Numbered from the stretch's first letter, positions 13,594-21,804 are shown. The stretch is 30,059 nucleotides of DNA from an uncultured Bacilli bacterium (GCA_934101225.1 CAKOQK010000016.1:1-30059), one strand, 5' to 3'. Made by a program: numbers and translations. The notes: generated from the letters alone by a model not told the origin.

Positions 13594-14020
13594 TTATAGG
13601 GGCTTCATAATTAATTGCAACATTATTTAAATAATTTGCCACATCTCTAAGATTATTAAAAGTTATACATCCATTATCTTTAATAATATCTTCTACTGAT
13701 TTTATACTTTCTAACATATGACCTTCCATTTTCATATCATTATATTCATATAAAACACAAAAAACAAGTTTATTTGGTACTTTATTGCTATAATCTACCG
13801 CAGAAGCTATAGCACTAAATCCAAATTGTTCTGGCGTAATAACATACAATAAAATATCGCTAGCCTGCATTCGTTGCTTTTTTTCTGATTTTGTAGACTC
13901 CGTATATTTCCAATCTCTTACTAATGGATTAAAATACTTTATATTTGGATTCAAAAGTTTTATTAAAGATTCTCTCCAATTACTATTACCACAGGTACCG
14001 CCCAAATTTACAATTAACAT
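13586..14020 (-). CDS. nucleoside 2-deoxyribosyltransferase-like protein
   Basis: 144 residues. 'NLGGTCGNSNWRESLIKLL' at the N-terminus, 'YFNPLVRDW', 'ASDILLYVITPEQFGFSAIASAVDYSN' and 'KLVFCVLYE' match the small nucleoside 2-deoxyribosyltransferase-like domain family (Nuc_deoxyrib_tr2 type). Enzymes of this fold cleave or transfer the N-glycosidic bond of deoxynucleosides; some relatives act in phage defence or nucleotide salvage, and the substrate here is unknown. No good RBS precedes the ATG. It sits between two pieces of cupin-type sequence with a 17-bp direct repeat, so it looks inserted. Its last codons overlap the cupin remnant. Confidence 0.75.
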   Translation of the reverse strand: MLIVNLGGTCGNSNWRESLIKLLNPNIKYFNPLVRDWKYTESTKSEKKQRMQASDILLYVITPEQFGFSAIASAVDYSNKVPNKLVFCVLYEYNDMKMEGHMLESIKSVEDIIKDNGCITFNNLRDVANYLNNVAINYEAPINV

Positions 14021-14032
14021 TTTATCATACCC

Positions 14033-14049
14033 AACTTATCATATTCTTC
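14033..14049. repeat. 17-bp direct repeat, copy 2
   Basis: Identical to 13427-13443. Here it lies between the decarboxylase-family stop and the deoxyribosyltransferase-like start. It may be the 5' end of the lost cupin gene (ATG at 14058, MNKEEYDKLG, with AAGGAG 10 nt upstream) or a duplicate of its 3' end. Confidence 0.65.
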
Positions 14050-14050
14050 C

Positions 14051-14370
14051 TTATTCATTTTCATATATCTCCTTAGCTAAATTAAATGCTACCCATGCCT
14101 TCGGCCATCCAATATAAAATGCAATATGTGTAATAATTCCAGCCATTTCTTCTTTGCTTACACCATTTTTTTTGCATTTTCTAAATGATACTTTAAAGAA
14201 CTATCAGTAATTCCACTAGATACTAGAGCAACAACTGTAATAATACATCTAGTTTTAACATCAATTGCATCATCGTTCCAATTTTCTCCAAATAACACAT
14301 CATCATTATAATGTACAAATTTAGGCGCAAATTTACCTAAAGAATCTCTTCCTGCAGTTTGTACAATCAT
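14051..14370 (-). pseudogene. carboxymuconolactone decarboxylase-family gene, frameshifted at an A8 run
   Basis: The first frame (14370 to 14158) gives 'QTAGRDSLGKFAPKFVHYND' and 'RCIITVVALVSSGITDSSLKYHLENAKK'. After an eight-A run (14166-14173) the family sequence continues in another frame as 'NGVSKEEMAGIITHIAFYIGWPKAWVAFNLAKEIYENE', ending at 14051. One added A restores a normal ~106-residue AhpD/CMD-like protein. So it is either a one-base deletion or a gene expressed by polymerase slippage on A8. The family Cys-x-x-Cys/His centre appears altered: 'RCIITV' has a single Cys. The start ATG has RBS GGAGG and overlaps the GNAT stop by 4 nt. Confidence 0.75.
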
Positions 14371-14942
14371 ATAATACCTCCATTATTATTTTTCCAATCT
14401 TTTTTATTCATAATTAATAAATTAACATCTATATTAATTCCATTTTTTTCATATACTTTATTTATAGTTTTATAATAACTAAAACCTAATTTTTCTATAA
14501 AAGACTTACTTTTTATATTACCTGTTTCATAACCAATAACAATATTATCATAATAATTATCTAATAAATAACTTATTATACACTTAATAGCTTCTGTCAT
14601 ATAACCTTTTCTCCAATAATTAGGATGCATATTAAAAGATAACTCTATTGAATTATTGTTATCATCCTCTCTATCAGCTACAATATTTCCTATAGGAGTT
14701 CCATCATTTAAATAAATATACCAATCATACATCTTATTAGTTTTACACTGTTCATAATATTTTTTATTATCATTACCAATAAAATCAATCTTACTTAAAG
14801 ATTTTTCTATTATATCAATACCACCTACACCTCTACATTTAAGCATATCGTATTCATAGACTTTAATACAATCTTCACTAGTACCTTTTTTTAAAATTAA
14901 TCTATCAGTTTTTAATTCAATTGTTTCATATTTATTTAACAT
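14367..14942 (-). CDS. GNAT-family N-acetyltransferase (RimJ/RimL-like)
   Basis: 191 residues. The opening 'IELKTDRLILKKGTSEDC' is typical of RimJ/RimL-type acetyltransferases. The middle 'IELSFNMHPNYWRKGYMTEAIKCII' carries the acetyl-CoA loop (Q/R-x-x-G-x-G/A form: RKGYMT), and 'NIKSKSFIEKLGF' is the usual late motif. The substrate is unknown. The start at ATG 14942 is preferred over an in-frame TTG 18 nt upstream. It overlaps the decarboxylase-family gene by ATGA, so they were co-translated. Confidence 0.8.
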   Translation of the reverse strand: MLNKYETIELKTDRLILKKGTSEDCIKVYEYDMLKCRGVGGIDIIEKSLSKIDFIGNDNKKYYEQCKTNKMYDWYIYLNDGTPIGNIVADREDDNNNSIELSFNMHPNYWRKGYMTEAIKCIISYLLDNYYDNIVIGYETGNIKSKSFIEKLGFSYYKTINKVYEKNGINIDVNLLIMNKKDWKNNNGGII

Positions 14943-15008
14943 AACATCATCTTCTCTCAAAATTTAATTTGAAATATTATATAACAAAATAGCTAAAATA
15001 TTTACAAA

Positions 15009-15188
15009 TTACTTAATCCGTTCTCTTATTTCATTTTCAGTTACATAATTCTTATATAAATTATCCAAATCATTCAAATCAAAATTAAAATTACTTGGAT
15101 TATATATTTTTAAATTATTTGAATCTCTCTTTATAAAATAATCTAAAGCATAAATAATATCAATATCATTATTAAAATCAAAAATCAT
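15009..15188 (-). CDS. small hypothetical protein (59 residues)
   Basis: A short ORF with a good RBS: GAGGTA 5 nt before ATG (15188). It encodes an acidic, Asn/Asp/Ile-rich peptide without a membrane segment (MIFDFNNDIDIIYALDYF ... NLYKNYVTENEIRERIK). Its C-terminal helix is charged. I do not recognise a family. It lies in the vanZ-splitting island, 66 nt upstream of the GNAT start, and could be the small partner of a lost gene. Confidence 0.5.
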   Translation of the reverse strand: MIFDFNNDIDIIYALDYFIKRDSNNLKIYNPSNFNFDLNDLDNLYKNYVTENEIRERIK

Positions 15189-15244
15189 AAACTACCTCAT
15201 ATCCTTAATTAAATTATAACATTTTATTATCTACTTATTCATTA

Positions 15245-15425
15245 CTATTTTAAAATGCTATCTGACCACTCTTTAATAACTGAATCACTTGCGCTAGATA
15301 AAAATTTTAAAAAATGTATATTAATTTTAATTTCTTTATTTCATTTTTTATCCCAACATATGCATTTAACTCAAAAGATTCTTCACTAATTTTTCATTAT
15401 TCTTAATGTCATATACTGTTAATTA
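15245..15425 (-). pseudogene. degenerate coding remnant (frameshifted)
   Basis: Three short open segments in different frames read like one decayed protein end: 'TVYDIKNNEKL', 'EESFELNAYVGIKNEIKKLK' and 'FLKFLSSASDSVIKEWSDSILK', closed by TAG at 15245. No start or RBS. The parent family is not recognised. It directly follows the broken vanZ N-terminus, so it marks the right junction of the island. Confidence 0.35.
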
Positions 15426-15443
15426 ATCTTACTTATAACTAAT

Positions 15444-15677
15444 TTAAACACTTAGTAAATCATCAAATAAATTCATATTCATCATTTTAAATGGATGATT
15501 AAACATAAATGGAATAGAACAAATAATAGGCATTAAAGTAAAATATAGCACAAAACTCATATACACATACATCATTGTTCTGACAAAAAAATCATAATTA
15601 GATAATTTCTTCCACTTGTTATAAAATACTAAATAATACAAAAGAATCAAAACAATAATATCAACAATTATCTTCAT
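15444..15677 (-). pseudogene. N-terminal part of a VanZ-family gene
   Basis: 77 residues with two membrane helices: 'MKIIVDIIVLILLYYLVFYNKW' (in part) and 'TMMYVYMSFVLYFTLMPI', then 'NHPFKMMNMNLFDDLLSV' and a stop. VanZ-like proteins start this way ('...VLYFTLMPI...N.IPF.D') but continue for 80-130 more residues. The final helix is found at 11438-11560. RBS AAAGGA precedes ATG 15677. It lies 36 nt behind the second ABC permease gene, so it was part of the TetR/ABC operon. It might still be translated as a truncated membrane protein. Confidence 0.65.
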
Positions 15678-15713
15678 TTTATCCTTTCCTTGTAACAATT
15701 AAATATCTACCCA

Positions 15714-16862
15714 TTAATTTAAAACTTGTTTTTTCTTACTAACATAATTTGTAATAATAACAAAACAAACACCAAATATTAATACAATTCCCATATTAAG
15801 AATTAAAGTACTAACACTACTCAAACTAAAATTATCCATAACTTTTAAAGCCTCATTATTAATTACAAAATAATAAGTAGGAAAAATATGAGCTATCTTA
15901 ATAACATAATCTGGCATAAATTCAAACGGTACAAAACATCCACATAAGAAAGAAGAACCAAGGGAAACAACATTAACTATTCCACTTATTGCACCCTTAT
16001 TTTGCGTAATATTTCCAATTAAGAAACCAATACATAATGAACATAAACTAAAAACAAAAGAATTAATTACATACCATAAACCATTCATACTAATAAATAA
16101 ATCTTTAAAAATAATTAAAGCAAGAATCATATAAAGAATCCACATTCCAATTATAACAACCGAGCAAGCCTCTAGTACAATACGGTTATATTTTTTATAA
16201 TCATAACTACTAACTATCGTTCTTTTTCTAACATTCTCACTCTTTAAACTAGCAAGAATCATACTAATTGAATATACACATCCAGCTAAAATTGCATAAT
16301 TTAAGAAATTAAAAAATCTAGCCATTCTACTTAAACTATTAGTATCTACTTTACTTTTAACCTCAACATTCACATCAAGATTTAATGCATTATCTAACCT
16401 ATTAAATAACTCATCACCATTATAATAATTATTATAAATATTAAAAGAATCAAAATAATTTTGAACTAACATCTTTCCATAAGAAGAACCTTTATCACCA
16501 CTAGTTTTATACTCAACATTTACATCTTTATTATTTAACAAATCTTCTCCAAAACCATCTGGAATATAAACTACTAAACTAACATCTCTATAAAAAAGTG
16601 CATCATCTATTTTTTCTTCATCACTTTCATCTATATCTTTAACTTCCATATGATTTTCTAAATACTTAATAAAATGATTAGTAACCTTACTTTCACTTTT
16701 ATCATTATTAACTATAATTACACTAGGCTTAACCTCTTCAAAACTATCTACATTACCACTAGTTTGATTAACTAACGTAACTGATATGAGCATAATAGTA
16801 TAAAGTATAATTAATCCCTTTAACTTATTTAATATCTTTAAAATAGTTTTAAATACTATCAT
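15714..16862 (-). CDS. ABC-2 type transporter permease (second subunit)
   Basis: 382 residues. One N-terminal helix (LIILYTIMLISVTLV), a ~130-residue extracytoplasmic domain with the 'SVIIVNNDKSE ... DALFYRDVSLVVYIPDGFGEDL' pattern of ABC-2 membrane_3/YhgE-like subunits, then five C-terminal helices (from residue ~185), including 'GFLIGNITQNKGAISGIVNVVSLGSSFLCG'. With its partner (16849-17955) and the ATPase it should form a heteromeric efflux-type exporter. Its start overlaps the upstream permease by 14 nt with RBS GGAGGG. The substrate is unknown; TetR control suggests a drug, lipid or antimicrobial peptide. Confidence 0.85.
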   Translation of the reverse strand: MIVFKTILKILNKLKGLIILYTIMLISVTLVNQTSGNVDSFEEVKPSVIIVNNDKSESKVTNHFIKYLENHMEVKDIDESDEEKIDDALFYRDVSLVVYIPDGFGEDLLNNKDVNVEYKTSGDKGSSYGKMLVQNYFDSFNIYNNYYNGDELFNRLDNALNLDVNVEVKSKVDTNSLSRMARFFNFLNYAILAGCVYSISMILASLKSENVRKRTIVSSYDYKKYNRIVLEACSVVIIGMWILYMILALIIFKDLFISMNGLWYVINSFVFSLCSLCIGFLIGNITQNKGAISGIVNVVSLGSSFLCGCFVPFEFMPDYVIKIAHIFPTYYFVINNEALKVMDNFSLSSVSTLILNMGIVLIFGVCFVIITNYVSKKKQVLN

Positions 16863-17955
16863 ACTTTTCCCTCCTTAAACTTACGAAAGAAACAACAAAC
16901 GCAATTAATACAAATATTAAAAGAAAACTTACATCTCTAAAATATCTATTTAAAGTATCATAATAATATAAAGAATAAAACCCATCAGTTATTAAATTAC
17001 ATGGATTAATCAAATTTAATATTGGAACATTTTTATCTATAACATATTTTAAAGTAACTCCAGTCATACCTGATAAAACAGATAAAAACATACTAATTGC
17101 AATTGTAATTCCTGTCTTTGCACCCTCACTAACTCTAAATATAGAAGCAATTAAAACACCTAAAGATATTCCTGCTAAATCTCCAACAAGCAAAAGTAAA
17201 ATTACAAGTGCTAGATTACTTCCAAAATCAGCATATAATACAAACTTTAGAAATATCATCAAAATAGATAAACCAACTAAACTAACTAAATATGACCCAA
17301 TTATCGCACTTAACACAATATTACTTTTCTTATTAGGAGAAACTGCAATTCTTTTTCCCTTATCACTCATATTTGCTAAGGAATTATTAATAGCCGTAAG
17401 CCCTAACATTCCACCATACATAACAGCCATAGCAATTAAACTATAATATTCAATTTGCATATAACTTAAATTATCTTTTGAAACATCTATCATCTTAACA
17501 TTACTTTTAATATTTTGAACAAATCCTACATCACCATAAATAATTTTATTTTGTTCAATCTCATTAACTACATATCTCAAAACTGTTTGATTCATACCAT
17601 TTTCTCTTATAACAATATTCGGTTTATTATTACTAAAATAAATATATCCCTCAATTTCACCATCTTCTAGTAAGTTATCCGCATCATCTTTATCAGTATA
17701 TTTAATATTAAATAATTTATCATCTGACTTACTTGATAAAGCATCTAATGTTTTAACATACACTTCATTATTTCTATACTCATCATTATCAACTATTGCA
17801 ATATCAAATACCTTAAGCATTTCATCACTTTCAATATTAGAAAAAGCCATATTAAAAAATACACCTAATATTATTGGAAAAATAAAAGTCCAAAATATCA
17901 ATACTTTATTATTAAACAATATTTTTATATTATATCTTAAATTATGAATAAACAT
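16849..17955 (-). CDS. ABC-2 type transporter permease (first subunit)
   Basis: 368 residues, same architecture as the next gene: helix 1 (VLIFWTFIFPIILGVFFNMAF), a ~130-residue outside domain ('DIAIVDNDEYRNNEVYVKTL ... DGEIEGYIYFSNN') and five or six C-terminal helices ending 'SFLLIFVLIAFVVSFVSLR'. 'SPNKKSNIVLSAIIGSYLVSLVGLSILM' is the usual ABC-2 helix 3 region. The start ATG shares one base with the ATPase stop (TAATG), giving coupled translation. Confidence 0.87.
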   Translation of the reverse strand: MFIHNLRYNIKILFNNKVLIFWTFIFPIILGVFFNMAFSNIESDEMLKVFDIAIVDNDEYRNNEVYVKTLDALSSKSDDKLFNIKYTDKDDADNLLEDGEIEGYIYFSNNKPNIVIRENGMNQTVLRYVVNEIEQNKIIYGDVGFVQNIKSNVKMIDVSKDNLSYMQIEYYSLIAMAVMYGGMLGLTAINNSLANMSDKGKRIAVSPNKKSNIVLSAIIGSYLVSLVGLSILMIFLKFVLYADFGSNLALVILLLLVGDLAGISLGVLIASIFRVSEGAKTGITIAISMFLSVLSGMTGVTLKYVIDKNVPILNLINPCNLITDGFYSLYYYDTLNRYFRDVSFLLIFVLIAFVVSFVSLRREKYDSI

Positions 17956-18716
17956 TAATCTCTTAAATCCTTTCCTGTAAGTTTTAAGAATACATCATTT
18001 AAAGTAGGACCTTCATGTTTAATAGTTTCCTTAATATCTGCTTTCTTCTTTAATTCTTCACTTGTTCCCTCTGCAATAATTTTTCCATTATCAATAATAA
18101 TTATTCTATCACAAAGAATTTCAACTTCCTCCATATAATGAGTAGTATAAACAATTGTAGCCCCGTTATCTCTTAACTTTTTAATACCATCTAATATATT
18201 ATTTCTACTTTGCGGATCTACCATAGCAGTCGGTTCATCAAAAAATATCAAACTTGGTTTATGAGCAATTCCACAAGCAATGTTTAATCTTCTAAGTAAA
18301 CCACCTGATAATTGTTTAGGAAAATACTTCTTAAACTCACCTAGACCAACCAATTTAATAGCATCTTCAACATATTCTCTTCTTTTATTCTTATCACTTA
18401 TATATAATCCACAAAAATAATCAATATTATCATAAACATTAAGTTCATCGAATACCGCAACATCTTGAAAAATAACTCCAATTCTAGATTTAATATCATA
18501 AGAATCAGGCGTCATTTCTTTACCAAATATTTTAATACTACCCTTTTGATACTTTAATAAAGATAAAATAGAATTAATAGTAGTACTTTTTCCACTCCCA
18601 TTAGGTCCAAGTAATCCTAAAATCTCTCCTTCATAAACATCAAACGACAAATCATCTACTGCTCTCTTACCCTTATATTCCTTAACTAAATTTTTAACCT
18701 CTATAACTTTATTCAT
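17955..18716 (-). CDS. ABC transporter ATP-binding protein
   Basis: 253 residues. Walker A GPNGSGKST (37-45), Q-loop around 'VIFQD' (81-85), signature LSGG (136-139), Walker B LIFFDEP (156-162) and H-loop 'YTTHYMEE'. The D-loop region reads 'TAMVDPQS' instead of the common 'TxGLDP', a small oddity. C-terminal 'GPTLNDVFLKLTGKDLRD' is typical of drug/ABC-2 exporter ATPases (DrrA/CcmA group). It energises the two permeases downstream. It starts 2 nt after the TetR gene. Confidence 0.92.
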   Translation of the reverse strand: MNKVIEVKNLVKEYKGKRAVDDLSFDVYEGEILGLLGPNGSGKSTTINSILSLLKYQKGSIKIFGKEMTPDSYDIKSRIGVIFQDVAVFDELNVYDNIDYFCGLYISDKNKRREYVEDAIKLVGLGEFKKYFPKQLSGGLLRRLNIACGIAHKPSLIFFDEPTAMVDPQSRNNILDGIKKLRDNGATIVYTTHYMEEVEILCDRIIIIDNGKIIAEGTSEELKKKADIKETIKHEGPTLNDVFLKLTGKDLRD

Positions 18717-18718
18717 AC

Positions 18719-19327
18719 TTATTTATCCTTTCTCTTTAGCCCATCTTTAATTACTTTATCCACAACTTTCTTCTTAATATTTCCTCTATTATATTCATAA
18801 AGTATCATTGAAATATATTGTTCTCTTAATAATTGACCTAATTCTTCATCACTAAAATCACAAGTTTTATTAGCAACCAAATTAGCTATCCCATTAACAT
18901 AAAACCACATTCTAAAATTAAACATCTTCGCATTTTGAATACTTAATCCTGTTTGCATAGAAATAATTTCATAAACTTTACCAATCGATTTATTATAATC
19001 TACATAACTTATACCATCATTATCACCATTAAATAAAATCTTAAAAAAATTAGGTTCATCTTTAGCAAATTTAATATACTTAAGACCAGTATCTTTATAA
19101 GAATTGCTATCATTTAAAATATAATTAAAATAAATATTAGAAATTTCTTTATATAAATCATCTTTTATTTCATCCATATTTTTATATAAATAAAATATTG
19201 GTTGAGTTGAACAATTTAATTCTTTAGCAACTCTTCTTGCATTAATCCCATTTATTCCATCTTTTCTAACTATATCTAAGCACACTCGAATTATATCATC
19301 TTTATTTATTTTCCTACTCACTGGCAT
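18719..19327 (-). CDS. TetR-family transcriptional repressor
   Basis: 202 residues. N-terminal TetR HTH: 'DDIIRVCLDIVRKDGINGINARRVAKELNCSTQPIFYLYKNMDEI' (shown in pieces; helices ~9-50), with a helical ligand domain after it. The HTH variant 'STQPIFYLYKN' is of the TetR/AcrR group that controls exporters. First gene of the ABC operon, RBS GGAGG. Two palindromes in its promoter (19342-19388) are the likely operators, so it should repress itself and the transporter until a ligand binds. Confidence 0.87.
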   Translation of the reverse strand: MPVSRKINKDDIIRVCLDIVRKDGINGINARRVAKELNCSTQPIFYLYKNMDEIKDDLYKEISNIYFNYILNDSNSYKDTGLKYIKFAKDEPNFFKILFNGDNDGISYVDYNKSIGKVYEIISMQTGLSIQNAKMFNFRMWFYVNGIANLVANKTCDFSDEELGQLLREQYISMILYEYNRGNIKKKVVDKVIKDGLKRKDK

Positions 19328-19341
19328 ATAACCTCCTCATT

Positions 19342-19388
19342 TATACCATATGTTATATATCTAGTTTTATTTTATAACAAGCGTTATA
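19342..19388 (-). promoter_or_regulatory. TetR/ABC operon promoter with two palindromic operators
   Basis: A perfect palindrome TATAAC-AAGC-GTTATA (19373-19388) and a near copy TATACC-ATAT-GTTATA (19342-19357) lie 31 bp apart, three helical turns. On the minus strand the -35 TTGTTA (19375-19380), 17-bp spacer and -10 TATAAC (19352-19357) fall inside the two palindromes, so a bound repressor would cover both boxes. Confidence 0.7.
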
Positions 19389-19399
19389 TTTTTGTAAAG

Positions 19400-19428
19400 A
19401 AAAAAACTTAAAACATTAGTCTTAAGCC
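19400..19428 (-). terminator. terminator of the NUDIX gene
   Basis: Stem CTTAA/TTAAG (extended by two G-U pairs) with a ~10-nt loop and seven Ts on the minus strand. It lies immediately past the stop codon. Confidence 0.5.
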
Positions 19429-19832
19429 TATTTAATTAATTTATTTTTTAAACAATATGGTACTACTTCATGCTTTAAAGTATTAGAAAGAATCTCAGTT
19501 CCATCTTCACTAGAATACCACTTGAATTTTTCAATTTCCAAAGATGTGCTTAAATCACCAAATAACTTTCCATTATATTTAAATACATAAAAATGAATTG
19601 GTGTAACTCCATCACTTGTCGCAATTTCATCAAATTCCATAATTAATTCAAATAATGATTCATCAAAAACTGCCATACCACCTAATTCTTCATGACACTC
19701 CCTTATTGCTGCTTCTAATGGTGTTTCTCCTTCTTCAACTTTTCCACCAATCATTTGATATGTAGGTCTTTTTCTTGGCTTATCTATTAACAACTTATCA
19801 TCTTCAAAAAACATTGTTCCAACAACTTTCAT
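19428..19832 (-). CDS. NUDIX hydrolase
   Basis: 134 residues, one domain. The Nudix box is 'GGKVEEGETPLEAAIRECHEELGG' in pieces: GGKVEEGE at residues 29-36, RECHEEL at 44-50. Family members hydrolyse nucleoside diphosphates linked to another group (8-oxo-dGTP, ADP-ribose, NADH and others); the substrate cannot be assigned. 'MKVVGTMFFEDDKLLIDKPRKRPTYQMIGGK' and the C-terminal 'EIEKFKWYS' fit MutT-like house-cleaning enzymes. RBS GGAGG. Confidence 0.88.
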   Translation of the reverse strand: MKVVGTMFFEDDKLLIDKPRKRPTYQMIGGKVEEGETPLEAAIRECHEELGGMAVFDESLFELIMEFDEIATSDGVTPIHFYVFKYNGKLFGDLSTSLEIEKFKWYSSEDGTEILSNTLKHEVVPYCLKNKLIK

Positions 19833-19876
19833 AGTATTTCCTCCATCTAAATAATATTATATTATTATACATCCAA

Positions 19877-20086
19877 CTATATCAACTCTAAATAAACACT
19901 TTTAAGTTTTTCTTCAGGAACACCTAAATCTCTTAATATTGCATAAGCATACTCTATACTCATATTTAAAAAACAATCATCTTTATTTAATATTTCCTTA
20001 ATAAGTTTATACTTTTCATGTATCTCTTTATTATCTTTATTTTCTTCTATTAACTTATTAACTCTTAACTTTAATACATCAATCAT
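19877..20086 (-). CDS. small helical protein of unknown function
   Basis: 69 residues, soluble, mostly helical and charged ('KLRVNKLIEENKDNKEIHEKY'), ending 'YAYAILRDLGVPEEKLKSVYLELI'. No family recognised. Its RBS (GGGGAGA) is formed by the last codons of the transglutaminase-like gene, 5 bp upstream, so the two are translationally coupled and probably work together. Confidence 0.6.
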   Translation of the reverse strand: MIDVLKLRVNKLIEENKDNKEIHEKYKLIKEILNKDDCFLNMSIEYAYAILRDLGVPEEKLKSVYLELI

Positions 20087-20091
20087 TATAG

Positions 20092-21804
20092 TTATCTCCC
20101 CTTAATTCCTGGTATTTGTGGATCATCATTAGCAACATATTCAAATATGCCTTCATCAAACTTAGATTGTAATTCTTCACTTGTTACCACAACTAACTCC
20201 TTATTCGGATTATAGTAAAAGTAAACTGTTTTATCAGGATTATTTTTAAATCCTTCTTTATTTAAAGCAACTATTACACTAGGCATAGCAACTTTGTCTT
20301 TATCAAAAGGCTCATTATTCCTAATAATTATAATCTTAACATTATTTTTTCTTTCTTCTTCATTAAATAATATTTTTCTTAAATGTAAAGCATAAGATAA
20401 AGAATCTATTCCTACCATACCTTTTTTATTAACCTTATCAATTAATATAGATAATCTTTCATCTAAAGAAACTTCTTTTAAATTAGAAGTTCTACTTGCA
20501 TATTCACTTAATAATTCTTCAAAAGTTTCTTTATGTAGAATATCATCGCTAGCCTTATCTTTTTCTTGACTTGCGACTAACATATACATTTTTTGATATG
20601 CATTTACAAATTCAGTCATAGTTTTTAAATTTTTATTTAAACAATTAATTCCTATTAAAGGTTGATTTATCTTAGCATTTGCAATATCCCCTTGAAGTAT
20701 TGACGTAACCGAATCAGCATTTACCAAAAATTTTCCACATCTAAAATCTAAATTAGCATGTCCATATCCGTAATCTTCGCCTATACATGATACATAATTA
20801 CTTGTAAAATTTATTCCTAACATATTCAAAAATTTAGCATAAATAATATTAAACTCAAAGCAAACAACTTGGTTATTTTGTGGAGTTATTGAAGCAATAT
20901 GACTTGTACTTTTATGTTTTTCTGTTGCAACTCCCATTTGATTAACAGCATAATACTCTTCATCATAAGTTAATACTTTACACATTTTAATATAAATATA
21001 AATTGCCATTTCCAGTTCACTTGCATCATAAGGAAAACCATCCATAATTACTTTTTCTAAATCACTATCAATTTTAATTTCTTTATATTTAACATCAGTT
21101 GTAACCACATATTTATTTATTGCTTCTAAATCAATTACTTGCATTGAATAAATACTCGAATGTCTATTAACAAAACCATCTGGTAACTCATAATTATCAA
21201 TAATATTATTTTCTCTTAAAAATTTACAAGTTGCATAAATTAAATATTCCTTAGGTAGTCCATAAATATCTTTTATATTATCATCATGACTTATTTCATT
21301 AAATTTATCATCACTTAATCTCATTAAACTAATCATATTTTCAAATGGAATTGAATAATTAAAACCATCTATCAAAACTTTATATTCATAATTTTTATAT
21401 TTTTCTAAAAACTTATCATACGAAATATAACTTCTTAATTTTTCAAATCTCTCTTTCTCTTCAGTATTTAAACCAATTTGATTTGTATTTATTAATTCTT
21501 TAATCCCATTAATAATAGTTGTTTTATCATATCTAATATTTACACCTAAATCACCATTAATTATAGAAGAAACTATAAATTTATCAGTAGCATCATAAAA
21601 ATATCGGCAAGCATACTCAAAATAATTATCATCTTCTAATATTCTTTTTAAAAATTCTGTGTAAACATCAATATCACCAACCGTTATAGTTTTACTATTT
21701 TTAATAAAATCAATATCTTCCATAGTAGTAAACAATGTATAATCAGATATTCTTTGTAAATAAGGATATTTTTTTAATTGTTTTTCAATCGTTAATTTTT
21801 CCAT
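20092..21804 (-). CDS. transglutaminase-like (papain-fold) protein
   Basis: 570 residues, soluble, no signal peptide. Residues ~250-400 look like a transglutaminase-like domain: Cys315 in 'VVCFEFNIIYAKFLNMLGI', His349 in 'YGYGHANLDFRCGKF' and Asp364 in 'LVNADSVTSIL' give the Cys-His-Asp order and spacing. The N-terminal ~250 residues are helical and not recognised; the C-terminal part contains a beta-rich end ('KTVYFYYNPNKELVVVTSEEL'). Likely a cysteine-type amidase, protease or protein-modifying enzyme. It lies 11 bp behind an ABC-type ATPase gene and is coupled to a small protein gene, suggesting a three-gene functional unit of unknown purpose. RBS AAAGGGA. Confidence 0.6.
   Translation of the reverse strand: MEKLTIEKQLKKYPYLQRISDYTLFTTMEDIDFIKNSKTITVGDIDVYTEFLKRILEDDNYFEYACRYFYDATDKFIVSSIINGDLGVNIRYDKTTIINGIKELINTNQIGLNTEEKERFEKLRSYISYDKFLEKYKNYEYKVLIDGFNYSIPFENMISLMRLSDDKFNEISHDDNIKDIYGLPKEYLIYATCKFLRENNIIDNYELPDGFVNRHSSIYSMQVIDLEAINKYVVTTDVKYKEIKIDSDLEKVIMDGFPYDASELEMAIYIYIKMCKVLTYDEEYYAVNQMGVATEKHKSTSHIASITPQNNQVVCFEFNIIYAKFLNMLGINFTSNYVSCIGEDYGYGHANLDFRCGKFLVNADSVTSILQGDIANAKINQPLIGINCLNKNLKTMTEFVNAYQKMYMLVASQEKDKASDDILHKETFEELLSEYASRTSNLKEVSLDERLSILIDKVNKKGMVGIDSLSYALHLRKILFNEEERKNNVKIIIIRNNEPFDKDKVAMPSVIVALNKEGFKNNPDKTVYFYYNPNKELVVVTSEELQSKFDEGIFEYVANDDPQIPGIKGR

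Noticed and set aside
14029..14062. Short frame MNKEEYDKLGMIKC as a separate gene
   Set aside because: Only 14 codons; better seen as the edge of the replaced cupin gene.
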